From Hymenobacter mellowenesis (GTDB lineage Bacteria > Bacteroidota > Bacteroidia > Cytophagales > Hymenobacteraceae): a stretch of DNA of 64,000 nt. This document shows, one piece after another, positions 8,043 through 15,815 of the stretch (positions are counted from its first letter, which is position 1; the number at the start of each line of letters is the position of its first letter). A program made the position numbers and the translations under genes. The stretch covers positions 186,001-250,000 of the forward strand of contig NZ_JAUQSX010000001.1 of the NCBI RefSeq assembly GCF_030581005.1, in the 5' to 3' direction. Below the pieces are notes generated by a model. That model searched no databases. It was not told the DNA's origin and worked only from the letters and a program-made list of their open reading frames with translations.

Positions 8043-9176
8043 TCACAGCAGCAATACGTCAATCCGGTGGGCATGCACTTGCTGCAAATCATCGGACCAC
8101 GCGAAGACCGTGAAAAACCCATCGACCGAGGCCACCAGGGCGATGGCATCGCGCTGGTCGTGCACGAACTGGGCGGCGGCCAGGTGGCGGGTGCCGCCGT
8201 TGCGGGCCGGGTGCAGGTGCCGGGGCTCGCTGCCCACCACGGGCTCGGTGAGCACCATCGTCTCGACGGGCGTGCTGGTGTCGGCCCGCGCTACTTTGGC
8301 CCCGAAGGCCAGCAGCGTGTACTCGCGGGTGATGACGGTGGCCCCATCCACGGCCGTGAAGCCGCCCACGATGCCAATGTTGCGCCGCAAGCTGGCCTGC
8401 CACTTGCGCCGCGACTGCCCCGGCCGCTGCACGGCCCGGATGCCGGTGTAGGCCGGGGCCACGGGGTAGTTCAGGGGCTGCACGATGGACTGCTGCCACC
8501 GCTCCGAACCGGGCGGCACCACCAGCACCAGGCCGCCGCGGCCGTGGGCACGCATGGCGGCGGCCAGCTCCAGCAGCACGTTGTCGGTTTCGCCGGTGTC
8601 GGGCGCGGGCAGGTGGCGGCCGGGCAGAAAGGCGCGCAGGGCCGCGCAGTCGCTCAGGCCGCCGTGGGCTTCGTCGATGAGCTGCAGGTGGTCGCCGCGC
8701 AGCACGGCCACGTTCACGAACTTGCCGAAGCCGCCGGCGCGGCGGTGCTTCACCACCAGCAGGCCGGGCTCCACCACTTCGAGCACGAAGCAGAGCGGCG
8801 GCACCCGCGTGGCCGTGCCCCACACGTAGAGGCCGTCGGCGTCGTGCCACACGCCCAGGTGCAGGCCGGGCTGCTCCACGGCGGGCGCCAGCTTGAGCAG
8901 GTTGGCGGGCGTGAGGCGGCGCTTCTGGCCCAGCACCAGCGGCTGCCGGGCCTGCTCCAGCGGCAGCAGCGCCAGCGAGATGCGCGGCGGGTGCCCTTCC
9001 TCGCGCAGCAGGCTGGCCCAGAACGCCACGTCAATCACGGCCTCCACCCACTGCGCTTCGGGCGGCGAGGCGAGGCGTTTTTCGTTTTCCAGGCTGGCCG
9101 CCCGGTGCCGCGCAAAGTGGGCTTCGACCATGGGCGCCGCCATGCGGGCCGTGAGGTAGGTGGGTTCGGAAAGCAT
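8043..9176 (-). CDS. DAC-like (diadenylate cyclase fold) protein with putative DACNV sensor domain
   Basis: 377 residues, no signal peptide. The C-terminal third looks like a DisA/DAC nucleotidyltransferase domain: AHGRGGLVLVV near 210-220, FTAVDGATVI with the DGA motif at 277-279, and GGTRHLAA near 327-334, matching the GTRHRAA signature. The third motif residue is Leu (RHL) instead of the usual Arg (RHR), so activity is uncertain. The first 200 residues match the general form of the sensor domain called DACNV. DAC enzymes join two ATP into c-di-AMP. It lies alone between two palindromes. Family call is from motifs; catalysis is inferred. Confidence 0.65.
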   Translation of the reverse strand: MLSEPTYLTARMAAPMVEAHFARHRAASLENEKRLASPPEAQWVEAVIDVAFWASLLREEGHPPRISLALLPLEQARQPLVLGQKRRLTPANLLKLAPAVEQPGLHLGVWHDADGLYVWGTATRVPPLCFVLEVVEPGLLVVKHRRAGGFGKFVNVAVLRGDHLQLIDEAHGGLSDCAALRAFLPGRHLPAPDTGETDNVLLELAAAMRAHGRGGLVLVVPPGSERWQQSIVQPLNYPVAPAYTGIRAVQRPGQSRRKWQASLRRNIGIVGGFTAVDGATVITREYTLLAFGAKVARADTSTPVETMVLTEPVVGSEPRHLHPARNGGTRHLAAAQFVHDQRDAIALVASVDGFFTVFAWSDDLQQVHAHRIDVLLL

Positions 9177-9215
9177 GGGGCAAAGATGGGAAGGGCGGGG
9201 CGCCTGACGCCGAAA

Positions 9216-9337
9216 ACCTCACCCCCGGCCCCGGTTCGCTTGAAGCGCGAAGCCTCAGGAGAGGGGAGCCTGACGATTTGCATTTGGAACAAGACCGGTG
9301 CCCCCTCTCCTGGGGAGAGGGGGTCAGGGGGTGAGGT
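9216..9337. repeat. Intergenic palindrome, family E
   Basis: Imperfect inverted repeat of about 120 bases: left arm ACCTCACCCCCGGCCCC with AGGAGAGGGGAGCC, right arm CCCCCTCTCCTGGGGAGAG then GGGGGTGAGGT. Extra bases (about 9233-9255) interrupt the left arm. Only one copy is in the window. Confidence 0.7.
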
Positions 9338-9382
9338 AACCCGTCCGCGCTCAGCAGAACGTTCCTTTCATCCGCCTATCCC

Positions 9383-9970
9383 CTACCCCTTATCAACATT
9401 CGCCCGCTTGCCCAGGGCCGCCATTCGCACCGTTTCGGCCACGCGGCGGGCGCGGGTTTCGGGCTGTTTGGCGGCCAGCACCCAGGTCAGGATGGCCTTG
9501 CGGGCCGAGGGCGCGAAGGTGGCGAAGTGCCCGGCGGCGGCTTCGTCAGCCGCCAGGGCGGCGGCTAAGTCATTGGGTACGAGGCCGGCTTCGGCGGCAT
9601 CGAGGCTTTCCCAGGCGCCGTTTTGCCGGGCGCGGGCAATGGCGGCGCGGCCGGCGGGCATGAGCTGACCGGCGGCGTCGAGGCGCTCCAGCCGCTCCTT
9701 GTTCACCCGGCTCCAGCCGCTGCGGGGCCGGCGCGGCGTGTAGAGCTGCTGCGAGCGGTCGGCGTCGAGTTTGCGGGGGTGCGAGTCTATCCAGCCGAAG
9801 CAGAGGGCTTCTTCCACGGCTTCGGCGTAGCTGAGGCTGGGCAGGCCGCTGGCTTTTTTGCAGTACACCAGCCACACGCCGGGGGTGCTGGCGTGGTGCG
9901 CGGCCAGCCACTGCCGCCACTCGGCGCGACTGGCGGGCTGGAACTGGGGGTGGGCGTCGGGGCTGGGCAT
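9383..9970 (-). CDS. YdeI/OmpD-associated family protein
   Basis: 195 residues. Matches the YdeI family, small proteins often called bacteriocin-protection or OmpD-associated: EWRQWLAAHH, GVWLVYCKKASG, YAEAVEEALCFGWIDS, YTPRRPRSGWSRVNKER, and a C-terminal helical part with FATFAPSARKAILTWVLAAK. Biochemical function is not established. The frame is open 31 codons further upstream into a palindrome; ATG 9970 places the start just before the conserved domain. Probably cytoplasmic and single-gene. Confidence 0.85.
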   Translation of the reverse strand: MPSPDAHPQFQPASRAEWRQWLAAHHASTPGVWLVYCKKASGLPSLSYAEAVEEALCFGWIDSHPRKLDADRSQQLYTPRRPRSGWSRVNKERLERLDAAGQLMPAGRAAIARARQNGAWESLDAAEAGLVPNDLAAALAADEAAAGHFATFAPSARKAILTWVLAAKQPETRARRVAETVRMAALGKRANVDKG

Positions 9971-10005
9971 GGAGGGAGTCGATTGGGCAGAAGATTCATT
10001 CTGCG

Positions 10006-10077
10006 GTAGAGACGCATATTTGCGTTTCGTCGTTGGCCGATGCTGTTCAACGACGAGCCGCAAATATGCGTCGCTAC
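10006..10077. repeat. Intergenic palindrome, family F
   Basis: Inverted repeat of 72 bases: left arm GTAGAGACGCATATTTGCG, inner arm CGTCGTT, right arm AACGACGA then CGCAAATATGCGTCGCTAC. It sits in the divergent gap between the YdeI gene and the DUF4440 gene. Confidence 0.75.
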
Positions 10078-10133
10078 ATCGGGCTGGCAGCTTGCGAGGC
10101 TAATTCAACCTGTTTCACTTTATCGCCCTTGTT

Positions 10134-10640
10134 ATGCGTTGCATCCTCGCCCTGCTCCTCTTGCTTTCGGCCCTTACCGGCGCCCGCGCCCAAAGCACGC
10201 CGCGCACAGCCGGGCCGGCCAGCCCACCACCGGCGGCGGCCCCGAAACCCGCCATGAAGGATGAGCTTTACCAAACGGTGGCCCGGCTGGATACGGAAAT
10301 GTTTGCCGCCTTCAATGCCCACGACGTGAACAAACTCATGGCCTACTTTGCCGACAATGTGGAGTTTTACCACGACAAAGGCGGCCTGAGCAACTTCACC
10401 CAGACCAAAGAAAGCTTCGCCCGCCTCTTCGCCCAAAGCCCCGACATCACCCGCACCCTCGTACCCGGCACCCTGGAAGTGTACCCCGTGAAAGGCTACG
10501 GGGCCATGCACATTGCCACGCAACGCTTCTGCCACGTCGAAAACGGCCGCAACGACTGCGGCAACTCCAAATTCGTGATGGTGTGGCAGCAGCAGGCCGG
10601 CACCTGGAAAATCACCCGCGTCGTGAGCTACGACCACTGA
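10134..10640 (+). CDS. Exported SnoaL/DUF4440-type (NTF2-like fold) protein
   Basis: 168 residues with signal peptide MRCILALLLLLSALTGARAQ and a Pro/Ala linker. From residue 45 it is NTF2-like: LYQTVARLDTEMFAAFNAHD, KLMAYFADNVEFYHDKGG, SFARLFAQSP and a last strand pair FVMVWQQQAGTWKITRVVSY. This cone-shaped fold binds small hydrophobic ligands or acts as a simple enzyme; no catalytic residue can be assigned. The start is fixed by the signal peptide. Confidence 0.8.
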   Translation: MRCILALLLLLSALTGARAQSTPRTAGPASPPPAAAPKPAMKDELYQTVARLDTEMFAAFNAHDVNKLMAYFADNVEFYHDKGGLSNFTQTKESFARLFAQSPDITRTLVPGTLEVYPVKGYGAMHIATQRFCHVENGRNDCGNSKFVMVWQQQAGTWKITRVVSYDH

Positions 10641-10673
10641 GGGAGGGTTTGTGCTCCGGCTGGAAGGTTTGTT

Positions 10674-10867
10674 ATCCGGAAGCGGTTGGCGGGCATCCGG
10701 AAGCGGTTGGCGGGCATCCGGAAGCGTTTGGCAGGCATCCGGAAGCGTTTGGCGAGGCCCCGGAGGCCAAGGTTTGTGGTCCCGAAGCGGTTGGCGGGCG
10801 TCGGGAAGGAAAGGTTTGTGGTCCGGAAGCCGTTGGCGAGCATCGGGAAGCCGCTGGCGGGGCTGGG
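10674..10867. repeat. 21-bp tandem repeat array
   Basis: Four head-to-tail 21-bp units at 10674-10694, 10695-10715, 10716-10736 and 10737-10757 of the form ATCCGGAAGCGGTTGGCGGG+C. The first two are identical; the last two carry 1-3 changes. Degenerate units with the same GGAAGC-TTGGCG core, spaced by GGTTTGTGGTCC segments, continue to about 10867. It lies just after the DUF4440 stop, at the left border of the AT-rich island. The unit length is a multiple of three, so several frames stay open, but no gene is supported. Confidence 0.85.
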
Positions 10868-11152
10868 GAAGCTGTGAGTGACTTCGGTATTACTATATTG
10901 TGCAATCGTATCGTCTTTCTAGTCATGTTATCACACAAACTATGAGTATTGCTCATGCGAGCTACCAATTATACATTTTGGTACTTCTAATCAAAAACCG
11001 TAGAAGTCTTGGAGATTTATCGGGCAGACACAACACGCAACATACTGTTGATTAATCATATGAACAATATGGATAGACTTTCTTTCAGCTACTTACATTC
11101 ATTTATTTGTCTCATATACAAAAATAAGCTTAGTATTTATTCATATGAATCT

Positions 11153-11160
11153 TATATTTG
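11153..11160 (+). promoter_or_regulatory. Candidate -7 promoter box of the AT-rich cassette
   Basis: TATATTTG exactly fits TAnnTTTG and lies about 30 bases before the ATG at 11191. A TTA (near TTG) is found 20 bases upstream. The island is AT-rich, so chance matches are more likely here. Confidence 0.45.
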
Positions 11161-11190
11161 AATTACGAATCAAATAACATCAACACAAAA

Positions 11191-11532
11191 ATGGAATACA
11201 TCGAAATAATTAAAATCCTCAGAAGTTCTTTCTTATCTGAATGGATGGAATCAAAACATACACAAAATATAGACACTATATTTTTTGATGAACAGTTTGA
11301 TTTTGAAGGTATATTGTCATCAGTAAACAGAAGCATAAATTCGAGCAAAAATAGACATTTAGAAGAAAGATATCAAAGAATAATATTGCATTCGCTGGCT
11401 CGACAATTTGCAAATATTTTACTTCAACACACTTTCAACAACGACGTAGTTACCCGTCAAGATATTGTATTCGCCCAAAAGGAATTAAAATCTAAAGGTG
11501 GTGGATGCTCAATCCATCCTTGTTCCCGATAA
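11191..11532 (+). CDS. Small helical protein of unknown function, AT-rich cassette gene 1
   Basis: 113 residues, no signal peptide or membrane helix. It appears mainly helical (EYIEIIKILRSSFLSEWM, ERYQRIILHSLARQFANI). It ends in an unusual Gly/Cys tail, KSKGGGCSIHPCSR. No family is recognised. The next gene starts 2 bases after its stop, so the two are probably translated from one transcript. ATG 11191 is preferred to the TTG at 11158 because it follows the candidate promoter at a sensible distance. Codon use is AT-rich, unlike surrounding genes. Confidence 0.6.
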   Translation: MEYIEIIKILRSSFLSEWMESKHTQNIDTIFFDEQFDFEGILSSVNRSINSSKNRHLEERYQRIILHSLARQFANILLQHTFNNDVVTRQDIVFAQKELKSKGGGCSIHPCSR

Positions 11533-11534
11533 AA

Positions 11535-12068
11535 ATGACTCCCCCCACCGAAACCGAGAATAACAATACTCAAAAAGCAGACAATGCTAGCGATTTTGAA
11601 AAAAAAGCTTTAGACCTAAATACGGAATCGTTAAAGCTTTACACAACTATAGCATTAGCCAGTAGCGCAGGGTTAATTACGTATCACAATTCAAGCAATT
11701 TCATTCATAATGAACCAGCTTTTGAAATTGCTTTGTGCGCATTCATCCTTTGTGCACTAATGAGTATTCTTACACTTAATTCATATATTAACAATGTATT
11801 AAATAATCAAATAGCAATAAGAAATAAAACTTCTATCTGGGCAAACAAATTTGCTATAGCTCTCTTTCTTTTTGGTTTATTATCGGCTATAACTTATATC
11901 GCAATATCACCCCGTAAATCAGATAATGTGATTACCCAGGGCGCAATTAAACCTTTCAAAATCAAATTAGCTGATGACGACCTTTTGATAGAAGAATACA
12001 CCAAAGAAAAGATACGTATAACAATAAAAGACAGCTGCAACAGAAGAGAAATCATAATAATAAGATAA
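11535..12068 (+). CDS. Three-helix membrane protein, AT-rich cassette gene 2
   Basis: 177 residues. A polar N-terminus of about 35 residues (TETENNNTQKADNAS) is followed by three hydrophobic segments: LYTTIALASSAGLITY, EIALCAFILCALMSILTL and FAIALFLFGLLSAITYIAI. A soluble tail of about 55 residues ends in EKIRITIKDSCNRREIIIIR. No family is recognised. Small membrane proteins paired with a soluble partner in a transferred cassette are sometimes effectors of defence or toxin systems; here that is only a hypothesis. An upstream ATG at 11505 would overlap gene 1. Confidence 0.65.
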   Translation: MTPPTETENNNTQKADNASDFEKKALDLNTESLKLYTTIALASSAGLITYHNSSNFIHNEPAFEIALCAFILCALMSILTLNSYINNVLNNQIAIRNKTSIWANKFAIALFLFGLLSAITYIAISPRKSDNVITQGAIKPFKIKLADDDLLIEEYTKEKIRITIKDSCNRREIIIIR

Positions 12069-12114
12069 TGCAAGCAATATAACTTTATACAAAGCCAAAC
12101 CTAATCGTAACCAC

Positions 12115-12149
12115 AAAAAAGAGGCTGAGGCTCCCGTAGCTTCAGCCTC
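12115..12149. terminator. Hairpin terminator, mainly for the minus-strand SDR gene
   Basis: 12-base stem (12121-12132 with 12138-12149, one G-T pair) around CCCGT. Six A at 12115-12120 on the plus strand give a T-run when read from the minus strand, which suits the SDR gene ending at 12181. A very similar hairpin sits at 17411-17447. Confidence 0.8.
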
Positions 12150-12180
12150 TTGTGCTTTCGGCCGCCGGGCGGGGCGGTGG

Positions 12181-12924
12181 CTACCAGGGAATCTCGCCGG
12201 TGGCCGGGTTGTATTCCTCGCTCACGAACTTGCCGGTGGGGCCGTCGGCGCCAATGAGGGCGTATTTCACGACGCGGGCGCCGGCTTCCTGCACGGTGCC
12301 GGTGCCGCGGTGGCCGTTGAAATCGGTGGCGACGAAGCCGGGGTCCACGGCGTTCACTTTGAAGGGCGTGTCGCGCAGTTCGTAGGCCAGGTTGATGGTG
12401 TACATGTTGAGTGCCGACTTGGAGGAGTGGTACACGGCCGCTTTGTGGTTGTAATACTTATAGCCGTGCACCGGGTCACTGTGCAGGGTGAGCGAGCCCT
12501 GGGCCGAGCTCACGTTCACGATGCGGGGCGCCGGCGACTGCCGCAGCAGGTCGAGGAAAGCCTGCGTGACGGCTATCATGCCGAAGAAATTGGTATCGAA
12601 CACCTTTTGAAACTGGCTGGGTTCGGCGGTGAGGGCCGACTGCGGCATGCCGCCGTTGATGCCGGCGTTGTTAATGAGCACATCGAGGACGTTGGTTTTC
12701 TGGCCGATGGCCGCGCGGGCGGCCTGCACGGAGGCGGGGTCGGCCACGTCGAGTTGCACGGGTTCCACCTGGGTCAGGCCTTCGGCGTGGAGCTGGGCCA
12801 CGGCTTGCCGGCCGTTTTCGGGGTCGCGGCTGCCGAGGTACACGTAGTAGCCGTGCTGCAGGAGCAGCCGGGCGGCTTCAAAACCGATGCTTTTGTTGGC
12901 GCCGGTAATCAGGGCTTTCTTCAT
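12181..12924 (-). CDS. SDR-family oxidoreductase, copy 1
   Basis: 247-residue short-chain dehydrogenase/reductase with a Rossmann fold. Motifs: cofactor site TGANKSIGFE (a Ser replaces the middle Gly of the classic TGxxxGxG), DVLINNAG, the catalytic Ser in IVNVSSAQG, and YHSSK as catalytic Tyr/Lys. A basic residue after the second strand (LGSRDP) suggests NADPH. Substrate is unknown. It is highly similar to the SDR at 13942-14682. The intervening AraC regulator lies 75 bases upstream in the same direction. A terminator follows. Confidence 0.88.
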   Translation of the reverse strand: MKKALITGANKSIGFEAARLLLQHGYYVYLGSRDPENGRQAVAQLHAEGLTQVEPVQLDVADPASVQAARAAIGQKTNVLDVLINNAGINGGMPQSALTAEPSQFQKVFDTNFFGMIAVTQAFLDLLRQSPAPRIVNVSSAQGSLTLHSDPVHGYKYYNHKAAVYHSSKSALNMYTINLAYELRDTPFKVNAVDPGFVATDFNGHRGTGTVQEAGARVVKYALIGADGPTGKFVSEEYNPATGEIPW

Positions 12925-12999
12925 GGGGAATGGTGTTGCTTATTGAACACCACAAAACTACCGGGCCCCAGTAGCGCCATTACGGCACATTTGGCGGCA

Positions 13000-13890
13000 T
13001 CACGGGTACATTTCGCGGCTGCCGGCGCGGTACTCGGCTGGGGTGAGGCCGGTTTCGCGCTTGAAGAAGCGGCTGAAGTAGGACGCATCGGCAAAGCCCA
13101 GGTCGTAGGCAATTTCCTTCACCGACTGCGGCGTATGGAACAGCAGGCGCCGGGCCTCCAGCACCAGCCGCTCCTGGATGTGGGCAATGGCCGGCTTGCC
13201 GCTCTGGGCCTTCACCACCTCGCTCAGGTGCCCGGCCGAGATGTGCAGCAGGGCGGCATACGCGCCCACCTCGTGCCGCTCGCGGAAATGCGCCTCAATC
13301 CGGGCCCGGTATTTCCGGAGCAGCAGCTGGTCGGCCGAGGGCTCGTTGCCCGGAAACTGCTCGGTGTAGAGCCGGCTGAGGTAAGTGAGCAGCACAGTGA
13401 GATGGGCCGTGAGCATGGGCTGCTGCCACTCGCCGGGCCGATGGTACTCGGCTTCGAGCCGGGCCAGGGTGTCTTCCACAAAGGCCACGTCGGCGGGCGT
13501 GAGGAGCAGTTCGTGGCCATTCTGGGGGTTGCGCAGCAGCGGCAGCTGCGCCAGCGCCTCGTTTGGCTGTAGGGCCAGAAACTCGCGCGTAAATGCCACG
13601 CTCACGCCCCACAGCGGCGCTAGCTTTTCCTTGAGCTGCAGCTGGCCGGGGGCCGAGAAGTACAGCGCATTTTCCTTGAGCATGTAGGGCGTCATGTCCA
13701 CCCAGTGCCGGCTGCCGCCGCGCTGCACGAACACCAAGTGGTAATAGTCCTTGCGGTGCGGCTGCAGCATGTTTTGCCGGAAGGCGGGCTGCTGGCCCTC
13801 TGCTCGCGCCAGCTGGAACAAGCCGTTGGCTGACCCTTGTGATTCCAGGGAATAAACGGGGACTTGCTGGTCGAGAAGTAGCGTGGGCAT
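13000..13890 (-). CDS. AraC-family transcriptional regulator, copy 1
   Basis: 296 residues. The N-terminal half is a cupin-like sensor (KDYYHLVFVQRGGSRHWVD, YMLKENALYFSAPGQL). The C-terminal 100 residues form two helix-turn-helix units: AYAALLHISAGHLSEVVKAQ and VKEIAYDLGFADASYFSRFF followed by GLTPAEYR, the AraC signature. It sits between the two SDR genes and probably controls one or both. ATG 13890 is chosen over an upstream ATG in the SDR spacer because the conserved sensor starts there. Confidence 0.85.
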   Translation of the reverse strand: MPTLLLDQQVPVYSLESQGSANGLFQLARAEGQQPAFRQNMLQPHRKDYYHLVFVQRGGSRHWVDMTPYMLKENALYFSAPGQLQLKEKLAPLWGVSVAFTREFLALQPNEALAQLPLLRNPQNGHELLLTPADVAFVEDTLARLEAEYHRPGEWQQPMLTAHLTVLLTYLSRLYTEQFPGNEPSADQLLLRKYRARIEAHFRERHEVGAYAALLHISAGHLSEVVKAQSGKPAIAHIQERLVLEARRLLFHTPQSVKEIAYDLGFADASYFSRFFKRETGLTPAEYRAGSREMYP

Positions 13891-13941
13891 GACCCAAAGT
13901 AACACCGCGGCGGCCGGACGCAAGACGCCGCGGGGCGGTTG

Positions 13942-14682
13942 CTACCAGGGGCTGATGCCCGTTTCCGGCGCGTTGTCGTCGCTGAAAAACTGGCCGGTGG
14001 GGCCATCCGCCGGCAGCAGGGCGGCTTTTACGACGCGGGCGGCCGCATCGGGCACGGTGCCGGGGCCGCTGTGGTGGTTGAAATCGGTGGCGGTGTAGCC
14101 GGGGTCCACGGCGTTCACTTTGAAGGGGGTGTCGCGCAGCTCGTAGGCCAGCACGATGGTGTACATGTTGAGGGCGGCTTTCGATGAGCCGTAGGCGGCC
14201 GTCTTCACGGCGTAGTATTTCCAGGTGGGGTCGGCGCTCAAACTCACCGAGCCCAGGCCCGAGGTCACGTTCACGATGCGGGGCGCGGGCGACTGCCGCA
14301 GCAGGTCCAGGAAGGCCTGCGTCAGCTGCACCACGCCGAAAACGTTGGTGTCGTACACTTCCCTGAACGTGGCCACGTCGGTGCCGATGGCGGTCTGGGG
14401 CACGCCGCCCCCGCTGATGCCGGCGTTGTTGATGAGCACGTCGAGGACGGCGGTTTTCTGGCCGATGGCCTGCCGGGCGGCGGCTACCGAAGCGGCATCG
14501 GTGACATCGAGCTGAATGGGCTCGACCTGGGTGAGGCCTTCGGCCTGCAATTGGGCCACGGCCTGCTGGCCGTTTTCGAGGCGGCGGCTGCCGAGGTACA
14601 CGTAGTAGCCGTGCTGGAGCAGCTGGCGGGCGGTTTCGAAGCCAATGCTTTTGTTGGCACCGGTGATGAGGACGTACTTCAT
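13942..14682 (-). CDS. SDR-family oxidoreductase, copy 2
   Basis: 246 residues, a close paralogue of the SDR at 12181-12924. Same altered cofactor motif TGANKSIGFE, DVLINNAGISGGG, catalytic Ser in IVNVTSGLG and YGSSK. The end matches too (DGPTGQFF, GISPW versus GEIPW). The two copies diverge mainly in the substrate region around residues 85-110 and 145-155, so they may use different substrates. It lies 76 bases downstream of the second AraC gene in the same direction. Confidence 0.88.
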   Translation of the reverse strand: MKYVLITGANKSIGFETARQLLQHGYYVYLGSRRLENGQQAVAQLQAEGLTQVEPIQLDVTDAASVAAARQAIGQKTAVLDVLINNAGISGGGVPQTAIGTDVATFREVYDTNVFGVVQLTQAFLDLLRQSPAPRIVNVTSGLGSVSLSADPTWKYYAVKTAAYGSSKAALNMYTIVLAYELRDTPFKVNAVDPGYTATDFNHHSGPGTVPDAAARVVKAALLPADGPTGQFFSDDNAPETGISPW

Positions 14683-14772
14683 GGGGAGGAGTGGTTGCGT
14701 TAATTGAACAGCACAAAAGTCCCCCGGCCGCCTGCGGAGCCATAACGAGATTCAAACGAAATTGTAAGAAAT

Positions 14773-15696
14773 TCAAACCAGCGGCGGGGCCGGGCTCACC
14801 AGCGCCCGATGGGCCGAGGGCGTGGTGCCGGTTTGCTTCTTGAAGAAGTTGTTGAAATAGGTGGGGTACTCGAAGCCGAGGCTGTAGGCAATTTCGGCGG
14901 TGCTCCAGCTCGTGTGCTGCAGCAGGGCCCGGGCCTCGCGAATCAGGCGCTCGGCGATGTGCGCGGAGGTGGTTTTGCCGGTGAGCTTGTGCACGGCCCG
15001 GTTCAGGTGGTTGACGTGCACCGAGAGCTGGCGGGCGAAGTCGGCGGGCGTGCGCAGCTTCAGGCCGTGGGTGGGCGAGTCGATGGGAAACTGCCGCTCC
15101 AGCAGCCCCTGAAACAGCGTGGCGATGCGCGTGGCGGCGTTGGGGTGCTGGTAGTAGGAGGCCTGCGGCTGCAGCTTCAGGGCTTCGTGGATGAGCAGGT
15201 TCAGGTAGTTGCGCAGCACCTCCTGCTGGAAAACGTAGCTTGAATTCAGCTCCTGCAACATTTTGCGGAAGAAGTAGCTCAGGTCATCATACTGCGTTTC
15301 ATCGACCAGGTACACCGGGTCGGAGCCGAGCCGAAACAGCGGCGACTCCTGCAGGCTGGCGGCGCGGTCGTTCACGATGAGGAATTCCTCGGTGAACATG
15401 CACAGGTAGCCGCCCTGCTCTTCCGAAACGGGCTCCCAGGAATAGGGAATGAGCGGGTTGGAAAACACCAGCGCGGGCCGGTCGATGAGCACGCCGCGGG
15501 TGGCGTAGTTGTAGCGGCTGCTGCCGGTGAGCAGCGAAATCTTGTAGTAGTCGCGCCGCCCAAACACCAGCTTGCGCGTGCTGAACTGCTCGCGGGCGTA
15601 CACGTTGAAGCAGTCGGCGGCGACGATGGCCGGCAGCTGGCCGGCGGCGGGGGCTTCGGTAGTGGCTGAGGCGGGCGTCAGGCGGGGAATGGGCAT
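14773..15696 (-). CDS. AraC-family transcriptional regulator, copy 2
   Basis: 307 residues. Sensor half contains FGRRDYYKISLLTGSSRYNY, LIDRPALVFSNPLIPYSWEP and GGYLCMFTEEFL. The C-terminal AraC DNA-binding domain contains FARQLSVHVNHLNRAVHKLT and TAEIAYSLGFEYPTYFNNFF followed by GTTPSAHR. It differs from the AraC protein at 13000-13890, so only the SDR half of this locus looks recently duplicated. ATG 15696 is chosen because the upstream extension is low-complexity. Confidence 0.85.
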   Translation of the reverse strand: MPIPRLTPASATTEAPAAGQLPAIVAADCFNVYAREQFSTRKLVFGRRDYYKISLLTGSSRYNYATRGVLIDRPALVFSNPLIPYSWEPVSEEQGGYLCMFTEEFLIVNDRAASLQESPLFRLGSDPVYLVDETQYDDLSYFFRKMLQELNSSYVFQQEVLRNYLNLLIHEALKLQPQASYYQHPNAATRIATLFQGLLERQFPIDSPTHGLKLRTPADFARQLSVHVNHLNRAVHKLTGKTTSAHIAERLIREARALLQHTSWSTAEIAYSLGFEYPTYFNNFFKKQTGTTPSAHRALVSPAPPLV

Positions 15697-15815
15697 AATC
15701 AAAATTAAGCAAATCAAACCAGCGCCACGCTCCTTGCCTGCGCCGGCCGCAGTCCTCACCACGGCCACTACCGCCGGGCCGCCGTAGAAACAGCCGCACC
15801 ATTCTTCCGATTCTG

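Larger units (their letters stand above)
10880..12110. other. AT-rich island carrying two unknown genes
   Basis: Base composition changes abruptly at about 10880 from very GC-rich to strongly AT-rich and returns at about 12110. Codon use inside (AAA, AAT, ATA, TTA) differs sharply from the neighbours. 10880-11150 holds no recognisable gene. No integrase, transposase or flanking duplication was seen. The pattern suggests DNA acquired from a low-GC source. Confidence 0.8.

Noticed and set aside
10583..10945. Open frames through the 21-bp repeat array on both strands
   Set aside because: A repeat unit divisible by three keeps several frames open. None has a credible start site or family match, and they overlap the DUF4440 stop.
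13942..14682. Assembly artefact as explanation for the two SDR copies
   Set aside because: The copies differ at many codons and have different AraC regulators upstream, so they are real paralogues.
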